From positions 124,001-188,000 of the forward strand of contig JAVJTC010000029.1 of NCBI GenBank assembly GCA_040219085.1: a stretch of 64,000 bases of DNA, in the 5' to 3' direction. This document shows positions 8,284 through 16,570 of this stretch, one piece after another; the stretch's first letter is position 1, and every line of letters starts with the position of its first letter. The translations under genes were made by a program, and so were the position numbers. The notes below the pieces were generated by a model. It saw nothing but the letters and a program-made list of their open reading frames with translations, did no database searches and was not told where the DNA came from. The stretch comes from Acidimicrobiales bacterium. GTDB lineage: Bacteria; Actinomycetota; Acidimicrobiia; Acidimicrobiales; JAVJTC01.

Positions 8284-9059
8284 AATCCGTCATCGTCACC
8301 GGCGCCGCCAACGGCATCGGCGCTGCCATCGCCCGCCACGCCGACAGCCTCGGCTACCGGGTCGGCGTTCTCGACATTGACGGCGAAGCGGCGGCGAAGA
8401 CCGCCGCCTTGCTGTCGGCCGGGGTCGCCATCACCGCCGCGAACAACGACGAGGACGCCATCGCCGCCGCCTTCGACGCCTTCGGTGATCCTCCCGACGC
8501 TCTCGTCAACAACGCAGGCATCGTCCGCTTCGGACCACTGATCGGGATGTCGTCGACCGACTGGCGCTCCGTCGTGGACGTCAACCTGACCGGCAGTTTC
8601 CTGATGAGCAGGGAGTACGCGCAACGACTCGCCGCCGCCGGGCGACGCGGCTCGATCGTGTCGCTCACGTCCATCAACGGCGTGGCGCCGGGACCCAACG
8701 CGGGCGCCTACGCGGCGACGAAGGCCGGCCTGGCGATGCTCACCCAGCAGATGTCGGTCGAATGGGGACCGCTCGGGATCCGTGCGAACTCCGTCGCGCC
8801 GGGGATGATCGACGGCGGGATGAGCGCCCCGATCTTCGCCGACCCGGAATTCCGTCGCCTACGCGAGGCGAAGGTCCCGGCCCGGCGCCTGGGCACCGAG
8901 GACGACATCGCGAACGCCGTCATGTGGTTGTGCTCCGACGAGGCCGACTACATCACCGGCCACAACCTCGTCGTCGACGGTGGCGTCGTGAACTCGATCA
9001 TCGGCAACCTTCCCCGACCCGAGTCCGTGGACTCCGTTGGCGCGTCGGACGACGGGTGA
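8280..9059 (+). CDS. SDR family NAD(P)-dependent oxidoreductase
   Basis: Classical SDR of 259 residues. TGAANGIG is at 7-14, NNAG at 77-80, and Tyr144/Lys148 form the active site (YAATK). It starts within the P450 stop codon (ATGA), so the pair is coupled and this enzyme probably oxidises the alcohol made by the P450. After VDGG it carries an extra tail with IIGNLPRP, which recurs in the SDRs at 9146 and 11817 and may mark a shared subfamily or oligomer interface. Confidence 0.88.
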   Translation: MKSVIVTGAANGIGAAIARHADSLGYRVGVLDIDGEAAAKTAALLSAGVAITAANNDEDAIAAAFDAFGDPPDALVNNAGIVRFGPLIGMSSTDWRSVVDVNLTGSFLMSREYAQRLAAAGRRGSIVSLTSINGVAPGPNAGAYAATKAGLAMLTQQMSVEWGPLGIRANSVAPGMIDGGMSAPIFADPEFRRLREAKVPARRLGTEDDIANAVMWLCSDEADYITGHNLVVDGGVVNSIIGNLPRPESVDSVGASDDG

Positions 9060-9145
9060 GCGAGCTGACACGATCCGGAACCGGACCCCATGGGCACGCT
9101 GGGGGCCCGAACGACGGGGGGAACCCGAGCGCGGTCGAGTCCCGG

Positions 9146-9880
9146 TCAGTCGATGCTGGGGCCGGGCATGTCGTAGGGCCGGGGCAGAATCGCCATCAGC
9201 GCCTTGGAGATGCCGCCGTCCACGTAGATGGTCTGAGCGGTGACGTACCGGGCAGCATCCGAACAGAGGAACCCGATGACGTCAGCGATGTCCTCCGGCT
9301 CCGCCAGGCGCCGCAGCGGCACCGAGTTGGACCGCACCTCGACCACCTTCGGATCCCCGTAGACGTCGGCGGTTCCCTCGGTCACGACGAGGCCGGGGCC
9401 CACAGCGTTGGCGCGGATCCCGTGGGGTCCCCACTCGAGCGCGGCCTGTTCGGTCAACATGACGACGCCCGCCTTGGACGCCGAGTAGGAACCGACCGCC
9501 GGGTTGGCCCGGTAGGCGGCGATGGACGCCAGGTTCACGATGCAACCCCGCCCGGCCGCGATCATCGGCCCGACGAAGGCCTTCATGCAGTTGAAGGTGC
9601 CCTTGACGTTGACGTCGAGCGCGGCGGCGAAGTCCTCTTCGCTGCACTCCTCGAGCGGGCCGAAACGCCACAAACCGGCGTTGTTGACCAGTACTTCGAC
9701 GGGCCCCACTTCCGCGGCCGCGGCGGCGACGGATGCCGGGTCGGTGACGTCGCAGGCGATCACGCCGTCACCACCGTTCATGTCCAGCGCCACGACGTCG
9801 AAACCGTCGTCGGTGAGTCGCCGCACCGTCGCCGCGCCGATACCGCGTGCGCCCCCCGTAACCACTGCTCGTCTCGTCAT
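9146..9880 (-). CDS. SDR family NAD(P)-dependent oxidoreductase
   Basis: Classical SDR of 244 residues. TGGARGIG is at 8-15, NNAG at 66-69, Ser119, Tyr132 and Lys136 (YSASK) form the active site, and VDGG is near the end. The segment after strand 2 is short (ALDMNGGDG), so NADPH versus NADH preference is unclear. The tail ends ALMAILPRPYDMPG, like two neighbouring SDRs. It is divergent from the ThuA-like gene; ATCGTA at 9888-9893 reads as TACGAT on its strand and lies seven bases before the ATG, a leaderless promoter. Confidence 0.88.
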   Translation of the reverse strand: MTRRAVVTGGARGIGAATVRRLTDDGFDVVALDMNGGDGVIACDVTDPASVAAAAAEVGPVEVLVNNAGLWRFGPLEECSEEDFAAALDVNVKGTFNCMKAFVGPMIAAGRGCIVNLASIAAYRANPAVGSYSASKAGVVMLTEQAALEWGPHGIRANAVGPGLVVTEGTADVYGDPKVVEVRSNSVPLRRLAEPEDIADVIGFLCSDAARYVTAQTIYVDGGISKALMAILPRPYDMPGPSID

Positions 9881-9893
9881 GTCGCCGATCGTA
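9880..9893 (-). promoter_or_regulatory. Leaderless promoter of the SDR at 9146-9880
   Basis: Minus-strand TACGAT (9893 to 9888) is separated from the ATG at 9880 by seven bases, placing the predicted transcript start at the start codon. Confidence 0.45.
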
Positions 9894-9906
9894 GGAGGTT
9901 CCGCTG

Positions 9907-10614
9907 ATGAGAGCCCTCGTCGTGTCCGGAGGGTGGGCCCACCCCGCCGAGCAGACAACCCCGCCGGTCGTCGCCGCGCTCGAAGCCGAGGGCTACGACG
10001 TGGCGGTCACCGAGGACCTCGCGGAGGGGGCCGGTGCGCTCGCCCGCCTCGACTTCGACCTGCTCGTGGTCAACGCGCTGTTCTTCTCCATGACCGACGA
10101 GCGGTACACGCCCGAGGTCCGCGCCGAATGGGCGCGTCCGGCCACCCAGGCCTGGCGGGACGCCGTGGAGAGCCATGTCGCCGCCGGCCGGCCGCTTCTC
10201 GCCCTGCACACGGCGCCCATCTGTTTCGACGACTGGCCCCGGTGGGGGGAGATCATCGGCGGTGCCTGGAACTGGGAGCGGTCGATGCATCCACCGCCGG
10301 GCAGGTTCACCGTCGACACCGTGTCGGACCACCCGGTCGTCGCGGGGCTCGGCAGCTTCGAGGTGACCGACGAGCGGTACTCGTTCCTCGATCTGACAGA
10401 TGACATCGACGTGCACGCCGTCGCACACGACGGGGACAACGCCCATCAGATCGTCTGGACCCGCACGGAAGGCGACGCCCCGGTCGCCTACTCCGCGCTC
10501 GGCCACGACGCGACCACCTACGAGACCCCTGCCAACCGCGTCATGCTGCGGCGGATCATCCGCCACCTGGGTGGCGCCTCAGACGAAGAGATCATGGAGA
10601 TCACCGATGCGTGA
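9907..10614 (+). CDS. ThuA-like domain protein
   Basis: Protein of 235 residues with the glutamine-amidotransferase-like fold of the ThuA family (trehalose utilisation type). Visible landmarks are the N-terminal MRALVVSGGWAHP, DLLVVNALFF, LALHTAPICFDDWP and the HP-containing GAWNWERSMHP region. Family members occur in sugar or aromatic catabolic clusters, and their reaction is mostly undefined. GGAGG at 9894-9898 supports the ATG. It overlaps the next SDR by eight bases, which in turn overlaps a SnoaL-like gene by eight, forming a three-gene coupled unit. Confidence 0.8.
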   Translation: MRALVVSGGWAHPAEQTTPPVVAALEAEGYDVAVTEDLAEGAGALARLDFDLLVVNALFFSMTDERYTPEVRAEWARPATQAWRDAVESHVAAGRPLLALHTAPICFDDWPRWGEIIGGAWNWERSMHPPPGRFTVDTVSDHPVVAGLGSFEVTDERYSFLDLTDDIDVHAVAHDGDNAHQIVWTRTEGDAPVAYSALGHDATTYETPANRVMLRRIIRHLGGASDEEIMEITDA

Positions 10615-11371
10615 GATCGAGGGAATGTCAGTGCTGATCACCGGCGGCGGCTCCGGCATCGGCGCGGGCACCGCCGAGTACTTCGTCGACCACGGCGCCC
10701 GGGTGACGATCACCGGCAGACGCCTCGACAAGGTGCAGGAGGTGGCCGACGCGCTGGGCACAGGGTGCCATGCGACACAGGGCGACGTGACGGTCGACGC
10801 CGACCGTCGGTCGATGCTCGCAGCGGCCGTCGAACACGGCGGTGGAAAGCTCGACGTCCTGATCAACAACGCCGGGAACATGTACCGGGGCCCGATCGAC
10901 GAGCTGACCGAGGACGACCTCAAGCACGTGTTCGACACGAACGTGATCGGGCCGATGCTCCTGACCGGCCTCGCGAAGGAACATCTGGCCGAGACGTCGG
11001 GATCGGTTCTGTTCGTCGGGTCGGTGCATGTCAAGCGCTGCTTCCCCGGCGTGTCGCCCTATGCGGCCACCAAGGGCGCGATCGAGACGCTCGTCGGCGT
11101 CCTGGCGGCCGAACTGGGCGCCGACGGCATCAGGGTCGCCGCGGTCCGGCCCGGTGCGGTGTTCACCGAGATCAACCAGCGTGCCGGCCTCTTCGACGAC
11201 GCCGAGGCGAAGGCACGCCTGGAGTCGATGTCGGGAGCGCACGCGCTCGGCCGGATCGGCACCACCACCGAGATCGCCGAGGCGTTCGAGTACCTGGCAC
11301 GAGCCGAGTGGACGACGGGCGCTGTTCTCGTCGTCGACGGCGGGCTCGGGCTCGGCATCACGAATGCCTGA
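10607..11371 (+). CDS. SDR family oxidoreductase
   Basis: Classical SDR of 254 residues with TGGGSGIG (12-19), NNAG (87-90), Ser139, Tyr152 and Lys156 (YAATK), and VDGG near the end. The residue pattern after strand 2 (TGRRLDKVQEV) has arginines that often indicate NADP(H) preference. It is embedded in a coupled unit: its start overlaps the ThuA-like gene and its end overlaps the SnoaL-like gene, so the three products probably act on one substrate. Confidence 0.88.
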   Translation: MREIEGMSVLITGGGSGIGAGTAEYFVDHGARVTITGRRLDKVQEVADALGTGCHATQGDVTVDADRRSMLAAAVEHGGGKLDVLINNAGNMYRGPIDELTEDDLKHVFDTNVIGPMLLTGLAKEHLAETSGSVLFVGSVHVKRCFPGVSPYAATKGAIETLVGVLAAELGADGIRVAAVRPGAVFTEINQRAGLFDDAEAKARLESMSGAHALGRIGTTTEIAEAFEYLARAEWTTGAVLVVDGGLGLGITNA

Positions 11372-11747
11372 CAACGAGCCAGCCGCCGGGTCCGCCTCGT
11401 CGGTGGGCAGAAGCCCGATCGAGGTCGTACGGGACCACCTCGCTGCCGTCCACACCGGTGACCCGGCGGCGATGGCCGCCGACTACGCAGCCGACGCCGT
11501 GCTCGACCGGGGCGAGACCTACGAGGGTCGGACCGAGATCGAGGCGTACTTCGTCACCGTTCCCGAGCGCCTCGCCGGAGCGCTCGTGACGTTCTCGGAG
11601 CCCGTCGTGAACGGCGACGGGACGGTGACCGTGCCATGGCGACTCGTCGGCGGCGCTGCGGACGGTACGAGCGGGGCCGACACGTTCACAGTCGCCCACG
11701 GAGCGATCACCCACCAGGTCGTCCGCCTCGCAGGCGCCGACTTCTGA
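11364..11747 (+). CDS. SnoaL-like (NTF2-fold) protein
   Basis: Small protein of 127 residues with the cone-shaped NTF2/SnoaL pattern: an N-terminal helix (IEVVRDHLAAVHTGDPAAMAADY), AVLDRGETYEGRTEIEAYF and beta strands ending HQVVRLAGADF. Members are isomerases, cyclases, hydratases or binding proteins; no catalytic residue set is diagnostic here. Start chosen for its eight-base overlap with the SDR. The last 11 codons and stop codon are duplicated in tandem just downstream (11715-11786). Confidence 0.75.
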   Translation: MPDNEPAAGSASSVGRSPIEVVRDHLAAVHTGDPAAMAADYAADAVLDRGETYEGRTEIEAYFVTVPERLAGALVTFSEPVVNGDGTVTVPWRLVGGAADGTSGADTFTVAHGAITHQVVRLAGADF

Positions 11748-11786
11748 GAACAGGTCGTCCGCCTCGCAGGCGCCGACATCTGAGGA
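11715..11786 (+). repeat. Tandem 36-bp duplication across a stop codon
   Basis: Two adjacent 36-base copies (11715-11750 and 11751-11786) differ at two positions. The first copy contains the final codons and stop of the SnoaL-like gene; the second is untranslated and lies just before the next SDR. Confidence 0.9.
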
Positions 11787-11816
11787 CCGAGAGACACCGA
11801 GACGGGGAACGGCACG

Positions 11817-12572
11817 ATGAGCATTCGACAAGGGGTACTGGTCACCGGCGGCGGGTCGGGCATCGGTGAGGGCATCGTCGAGGTGCTCGCCGACAGAGGG
11901 TGGCGGGTCGCGGTCAACGACCTCGATGCCGACGCCGCGGCGAAGGTCGCGGCACGCGTCGATGGGATCGCCGTCCCCGGCGACGTCGCCCGGGACCCCG
12001 AGGCGATCGTGGCGAGCGCGGTCGAGGGACTCGGCGGGCTCCAGGGTCTGGTGAACAACGCCGGCATCATCCGTCGGGGCACGCTGGCCGACGCCGACCC
12101 GGATCTCCTCGACGAGATCTACAACGTGGACCTGCGCGCGGTGATCCTGTTGTCGAAGGCTGCGCTGCCGCATCTGCGCGAGGTCGGCGGGGCCATCGTC
12201 AACCTGTCGTCGATCGCCGCTGCCACCCCCCAGATGGGCGGCCTCCTCTACAGCCCCGCCAAGGCCGGGGTTTCCGCGTTCACGTCCCAGGCCGCCGTCG
12301 AGTGGGGGCCCTTCGGTGTGAGGGTCAACGCCATCGCCCCCGGCATGGTGCGCACCGCCATGGCCGAGGTCGTCTACGCCGACGCGGAACTCCACGAGAA
12401 GCGGCGCTCGATGGTGCCAGCCGGCCGCATCGGCCGACCCGACGACATCGGGAAGGCCGCGGCGTTCCTGCTCTCCGATGACGCCGACTACATCACGGGG
12501 CAGACTCTGACCGTGGACGGCGGTTTCACCAAGATCCTGATCGACCTTCTCCCCCATCCCAGCTCACACTGA
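11817..12572 (+). CDS. SDR family oxidoreductase
   Basis: Classical SDR of 251 residues: TGGGSGIG (10-17), NNAG (80-83), Ser131/132, Tyr145 and Lys149, the active-site motif being YSPAK, with Pro where Ala/Ser is usual. VDGG is followed by a tail with KILIDLLPHP resembling the LPRP tails of the SDRs at 8280 and 9146. Its stop TGA forms part of the GAGGAG ribosome-binding site of the thiolase, so these two are expressed together, consistent with a 3-hydroxyacyl or ketol oxidation preceding thiolysis. Confidence 0.88.
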   Translation: MSIRQGVLVTGGGSGIGEGIVEVLADRGWRVAVNDLDADAAAKVAARVDGIAVPGDVARDPEAIVASAVEGLGGLQGLVNNAGIIRRGTLADADPDLLDEIYNVDLRAVILLSKAALPHLREVGGAIVNLSSIAAATPQMGGLLYSPAKAGVSAFTSQAAVEWGPFGVRVNAIAPGMVRTAMAEVVYADAELHEKRRSMVPAGRIGRPDDIGKAAAFLLSDDADYITGQTLTVDGGFTKILIDLLPHPSSH

Positions 12573-12580
12573 GGAGCCCC

Positions 12581-13741
12581 ATGCCCCACGCCTACATCAT
12601 CGACGCCCTGCGCACCCCGATGGGCCGCCGTAAGGGCGGCCTCTCGGAGGTCCACCCGGTGGACCTGGCCGCCCACACGCTGAACGCTCTCGTCGAACGC
12701 ACGGGGATCGACCCCGCCGGCGTGGACGACGTCATCCTCGGTTGCGTCAACCAGATCGGACCCCAGACGGCATGCATCGCCCGGACGTCGTGGTTGGCGG
12801 CCGGACTCCCGTCGAACGTGACGGGGGTCACCGTCGACCGTCGCTGTGGGAGCTCCCAGCAGGCCATCCATTTCGCAGCCCAGGCGATCATGGCCGGGGT
12901 CTCGGACCTGGTGGTCGCCGGTGGCGTCGAGAACATGTCGATCGTTCCGATCGGATCGCCGTACTGGGCGACGAACCCCCATGCCGAGGGCGCCGCCTTC
13001 GGTGACCCGTATGCGGCGCTGGGCTGGGTCGAGCGCTTCGGCGGCGAGGAGATCAGCCAGTTCCGCGGCGCCGAGATCATGGCGGAACGCTGGGCCATCA
13101 CCCGCGACGAGATGGAGGAGATGGCCCTCGAGTCGCACCTCCGCACCGAGCGTGCGTGGCAGGAGGGCCGCTTCGACGCCGAGGTGGTCCCCTACCGCGA
13201 CGTGGTCCGCGACGAGGGTGTCCGACCGGACACGACCCTCGAGAAGATGGCGTCGCTGAAGCCGGTGCGCGAAGGCGGCACGGTCACGGCCGCGACCTCG
13301 AGCCAGATCTCCGACGGGGCCTCCGCGCTGCTCGTCGCGTCCGAGGCGGCCGTCGAGCGTCATGGCCTGGAGCCCATGGCGAAGATCGTGGCCATGACCC
13401 TCGCCGGCGACGACCCGATCGTGATGCTGTCGGCACCTATCCCCGCCACCCGCCAGGCCCTCGAGCGGGCCGGACTCGACATGGCCGACATCGACATCTC
13501 CGAGGTGAATGAGGCGTTCGCCCCGGTCGTGTTGGCCTGGGAGGCCGAGCTGGGCGTGGACCACGCGAAGGTGAACCCCAACGGCGGCGCCATCGCCCTC
13601 GGTCACCCTCTCGGGGCAACCGGTGCCCGCATGATGACCACCCTCGTCCACGAACTTGAGCGGACCGGCGGCCGCTACGGCCTCCAGACGATGTGTGAGG
13701 GGGGTGGCCAGGCCAATGCGACGATCGTCGAGATGGTCTGA
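12581..13741 (+). CDS. Thiolase family protein (acetyl-CoA acetyltransferase type)
   Basis: Degradative or biosynthetic thiolase of 386 residues, the full family length. The nucleophile Cys89 is in VDRRCGSSQQAIH; NEAFAPV (310-316), GHPLGATGAR with His342, and Cys372 in MCEGGGQAN complete the active site. It catalyses CoA-dependent cleavage or formation of a 3-ketoacyl-CoA. It is coupled to the preceding SDR through a ribosome-binding site overlapping the SDR stop. An amidohydrolase follows after 27 bases on the same strand. Confidence 0.92.
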   Translation: MPHAYIIDALRTPMGRRKGGLSEVHPVDLAAHTLNALVERTGIDPAGVDDVILGCVNQIGPQTACIARTSWLAAGLPSNVTGVTVDRRCGSSQQAIHFAAQAIMAGVSDLVVAGGVENMSIVPIGSPYWATNPHAEGAAFGDPYAALGWVERFGGEEISQFRGAEIMAERWAITRDEMEEMALESHLRTERAWQEGRFDAEVVPYRDVVRDEGVRPDTTLEKMASLKPVREGGTVTAATSSQISDGASALLVASEAAVERHGLEPMAKIVAMTLAGDDPIVMLSAPIPATRQALERAGLDMADIDISEVNEAFAPVVLAWEAELGVDHAKVNPNGGAIALGHPLGATGARMMTTLVHELERTGGRYGLQTMCEGGGQANATIVEMV

Positions 13742-13768
13742 GCCGACCGCCGGCGCCATCCAGCGCTG

Positions 13769-15073
13769 ATGGGGCGCTACCGGGCCGACCGGCTCCTGAC
13801 GCTCGACGGTTCGGTCTCGATCGTGACGGACGGCGTCGTCGACGTCGACGGCGGACGGATCAGCTGGGTCGGCGCGGCAGCGGACGCCCCGTACCGGCCG
13901 GACGCACCGGTTCACCGTGTCCACGGCGTGCTGATGCCCGGCTTCGTCAACACGCACTGCCACACCCCGATGGTCCTGCTGCGGGGCGCCGGCGAGGGCC
14001 TGCCTGTGGACCGGTGGCTCACAGAGGTGATCTGGCCCCGGGAGAGCCGCCTCGTCGCCGAGGACGTGACCTGGGGGATGCGTCTCGGGGCGGCGGAGTT
14101 GATCCGCAACGGCGTGACCACGTCGGCCGAGATGTTCTTCCATGCCGACCGGATGGCGGCCGCGGCAGCCGAGGTGGGGCTGCGCAGCGTGGTCGCCGCG
14201 CCGGTGATCGAGAGCTCCCACCACTTCGACTTCGGGAGCTGGCAGGAGCAACTGGATGCAATGGTCGACCTCGCCGCCGGCTACGCCGACCATGACCTCA
14301 TCGACGTCGCTCTCGGACCCCACGCCGCCTACTCCACCTCCGAGGCGTGTCTGCGGGGCGTCGGTGAGGTCGCCCGCGAGCACGGGCTGATGGTCCAGAT
14401 CCACCTCGCCGAGCAGGACGGTGAGGACGCCCGCATCCGTGAGAGGTACGGGAACTCGGTGCCTGCGTTCCTGGCCGACCTCGGCGTGCTCGACGCCGAC
14501 GTCCTCGGCGCGCACGGCATCTGGTTCGACGACGACGACATCGACATCCTCGTCGACCACGACGTGGCCATCGCACACTGTCCGTGCTCCAACGCGAAAC
14601 ACGGCTCGGGGGTCATCCGCCTCGGCGACCTGCGCGCTGCGGGCGTGAAGGTGGGTCTCGGCACCGATGGTCCCGTCTCACACAACCGCCTCGACATCTT
14701 CGAGGAGATGCGCACCGCGATCCGACTCCAGCGCGCCCACCACGCCGACGCGTCCCTGATGACCGTCGCCGACGTGTTGACGATGGCCACGACGGGAGGG
14801 GCGGCCGTGCTGCGCCGCGACGACATCGGTCGGCTCGCCCCGGGCTGTCGGGCCGACATGATCGCCGTCTCGCTGGACGACCCGGCGTTCACCCCGGTCG
14901 TCGACGACCCCGATGACCTGTTGACCCACCTGGTATGGGCGGCGACACCGGCATCGGTGACCGACGCCTGGATCGAGGGCCGCCACGTCCTCGACGCCGG
15001 TCGGGTGACGACGATCGACCTCGGAGAAGCCGTCTCCGAAGTGGCCCGCCGGGCCCGCCGCCTAGCATCGTGA
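13769..15073 (+). CDS. Amidohydrolase, TRZ/ATZ deaminase type
   Basis: Metal-dependent hydrolase of 434 residues in the family that includes S-adenosylhomocysteine/methylthioadenosine deaminase, guanine deaminase and triazine hydrolases. Metal ligands are His63 and His65 (NTHCH), His212 (IHLAE) and Asp300 (GTDG), with His249 in AHGIWF as the further catalytic His. It probably removes an amino or similar group from a heterocycle. The start ATG at 13769 lacks a strong ribosome-binding site. It is close behind the thiolase, and a -10 box for the next gene is embedded in its last codons. Confidence 0.88.
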   Translation: MGRYRADRLLTLDGSVSIVTDGVVDVDGGRISWVGAAADAPYRPDAPVHRVHGVLMPGFVNTHCHTPMVLLRGAGEGLPVDRWLTEVIWPRESRLVAEDVTWGMRLGAAELIRNGVTTSAEMFFHADRMAAAAAEVGLRSVVAAPVIESSHHFDFGSWQEQLDAMVDLAAGYADHDLIDVALGPHAAYSTSEACLRGVGEVAREHGLMVQIHLAEQDGEDARIRERYGNSVPAFLADLGVLDADVLGAHGIWFDDDDIDILVDHDVAIAHCPCSNAKHGSGVIRLGDLRAAGVKVGLGTDGPVSHNRLDIFEEMRTAIRLQRAHHADASLMTVADVLTMATTGGAAVLRRDDIGRLAPGCRADMIAVSLDDPAFTPVVDDPDDLLTHLVWAATPASVTDAWIEGRHVLDAGRVTTIDLGEAVSEVARRARRLAS

Positions 15074-15075
15074 GA
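15063..15075 (+). promoter_or_regulatory. Possible leaderless promoter inside the amidohydrolase end
   Basis: TAGCAT (15063-15068) lies in the last codons of the preceding gene, six bases before the ATG at 15075. The spacing matches other leaderless starts in the window; no clear -35 is seen. Confidence 0.35.
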
Positions 15076-15590
15076 TGACCCGGCCCACCGACGAGCGGAT
15101 CGCGCAGGCGCGCCGCAGATTCGAGACCGAAGCCGACGTGTGGGTCGCGACCGCCTCGGGCACCGGAATCCCCCACCTCGTTCCTCTCTCGCTGACGTGG
15201 GACGGCACGAGCATCATCTGCGTGACCCAGACTGCGAACCCGACGGTCCGCAACATCGTGGCGACCGGGAAGGCACGTGCCTCCCTCGAGAGCTCCAGCG
15301 ACGTCGTCATCGCAGACACGCGGGCGACGGCCCGGGACCTCGGTGAGCTGACCGACGACGAACTGGACCGGTTCGCGGCAGCGGCCGGGTGGGACCCGCG
15401 CGACAGCGAAACGGCCTGGTCGGTGCTGACACTGACCCCTGAGACCATCTTGTCGTGGCAGGGCGAGGCCGAGTTCGAGGGGCGTCACCTCATGCGTGAC
15501 GGCGTGTGGGCGGACCGCGAAGATCATGACCGAGACGGTGACGCTGGCCGCGCACCGCAGACCCCCGGGAGCCCCCATGCCGAATCCTGA
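15075..15590 (+). CDS. Pyridoxamine 5'-phosphate oxidase-like (FMN/F420-binding split barrel) protein
   Basis: Protein of 171 residues with the split beta-barrel pattern: an N-terminal helix, then ADVWVATASGTGIPHLVPLSLTWDG, IICVTQTANPTVRNI and KARASLESS, typical of PNPOx-like and F420-binding proteins. These bind FMN or F420 and reduce or oxidise small substrates. The last 20 residues are acidic and low complexity. It overlaps the following esterase gene by 14 bases and the upstream deaminase ends two bases before it, so the three genes are probably coexpressed. Confidence 0.8.
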   Translation: MTRPTDERIAQARRRFETEADVWVATASGTGIPHLVPLSLTWDGTSIICVTQTANPTVRNIVATGKARASLESSSDVVIADTRATARDLGELTDDELDRFAAAAGWDPRDSETAWSVLTLTPETILSWQGEAEFEGRHLMRDGVWADREDHDRDGDAGRAPQTPGSPHAES

Positions 15591-16545
15591 CAGCTCCGGC
15601 TGGATGTCGCTGATGCTCGGCACACCGTTCGAGCCGCAGAGAGCGACATCCGTCGAGGAGATTCCGGCCATCCGGGCGGGCTACGACCTGTCGCACAACC
15701 ACGTCGACATGCCACCGCTCGCCGACCTGCGGACCGACGTCGTCCTGTGGGAGGGCGACGGGCGTCGCCTCACGGCCGAGGTCTACGTGCCCGAAGGCGA
15801 CGGACCGTTCCCGGTCCTCGTCTACTTCCACGGAGGTGCCTTCTGCGTGGCGGACGCCTTCAGCGTCCGCCGGCCGGTCACCCGCCTCGCCGCGGGCGCC
15901 GAGTTCATCGCCGTCAACGTGGACTACGCCCTGGCCCCCGAACACCCCTTTCCCACCGCGGTCGGCGACGCCGTCTACGCGTGCCGCTGGGCGGCTCGGG
16001 AAGCCGCCGCGCTCGGTGGTGACCCGAACCGCATCTTCGTCAGCGGCGACTCGGCGGGAGCGAACCTGTCGGCCGTCTGCATCCACGAGCTCCACGGCGA
16101 CGGAGGCGGCGTCGACGGCCGTGACCTGGCCGACGTCGAGGTGACGATCTCCGGTGCCCTGCTCTACTGGGGTCTGTTCGACTTCCCCCGTGCGATCATG
16201 AACCCCGGTTCGAACCGGTTGTCGGCCGACGTCTGGTGGTACCAGGCCTATCTAGGCGTCACGTGGCTCGACCATCACGAATCGCCGCTCGTCAGCCCCC
16301 GGCGGTCGCCGTACCTCGATCGCTTCCCACCGACCTACCTGACGGTGGGCAGCGAGGACTCACTGGTGGACCAGACCTTCGACATGGCGAGCGCACTGTG
16401 CGCTGCCAACGTCTCCACCACCGTGTCGGTGGTGCCCGATGTCGACCACGCCTTCCACTACGTCGAGCACAAGATCCCCGAGGCGGTCACCCCTGAGATG
16501 GAACGCAACATCGCCTGGCTGCGCTCGGTGGCAGCCGAGTCCTAG
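15577..16545 (+). CDS. Alpha/beta hydrolase, hormone-sensitive-lipase family
   Basis: Esterase-type hydrolase of 322 residues. The oxyanion motif HGGA is at 85-88, the nucleophile Ser159 is in GDSAG, and the triad is likely completed by Asp261 (GSEDSLVDQ) and His291 (VDHAFHY). It hydrolyses carboxylic esters; the exact substrate is unknown. The start overlaps the flavin-protein gene by 14 bases. A small hairpin at 16546-16568 lies between it and the convergent SDR. Confidence 0.88.
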   Translation: MPNPDSSGWMSLMLGTPFEPQRATSVEEIPAIRAGYDLSHNHVDMPPLADLRTDVVLWEGDGRRLTAEVYVPEGDGPFPVLVYFHGGAFCVADAFSVRRPVTRLAAGAEFIAVNVDYALAPEHPFPTAVGDAVYACRWAAREAAALGGDPNRIFVSGDSAGANLSAVCIHELHGDGGGVDGRDLADVEVTISGALLYWGLFDFPRAIMNPGSNRLSADVWWYQAYLGVTWLDHHESPLVSPRRSPYLDRFPPTYLTVGSEDSLVDQTFDMASALCAANVSTTVSVVPDVDHAFHYVEHKIPEAVTPEMERNIAWLRSVAAES

Positions 16546-16568
16546 GCCGTCACGGCGGGCTCACCCGC
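16546..16568. terminator. Weak hairpins between convergent genes
   Basis: GCCGT/ACGGC (16546-16556) and GCGGG (16555-16559)/CCCGC (16564-16568) form two small alternative stems between the esterase and the convergent SDR. There is no T-run, so termination is only a suggestion. Confidence 0.3.
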
Positions 16569-16570
16569 AC

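Noticed and set aside
12488-14602. A 704-codon open frame on the minus strand
   Set aside because: It lies opposite the well-supported thiolase and amidohydrolase genes, its translation is low-complexity Arg/Gly/His/Asp-rich, and it has no recognisable domain. It is a shadow frame produced by high GC.
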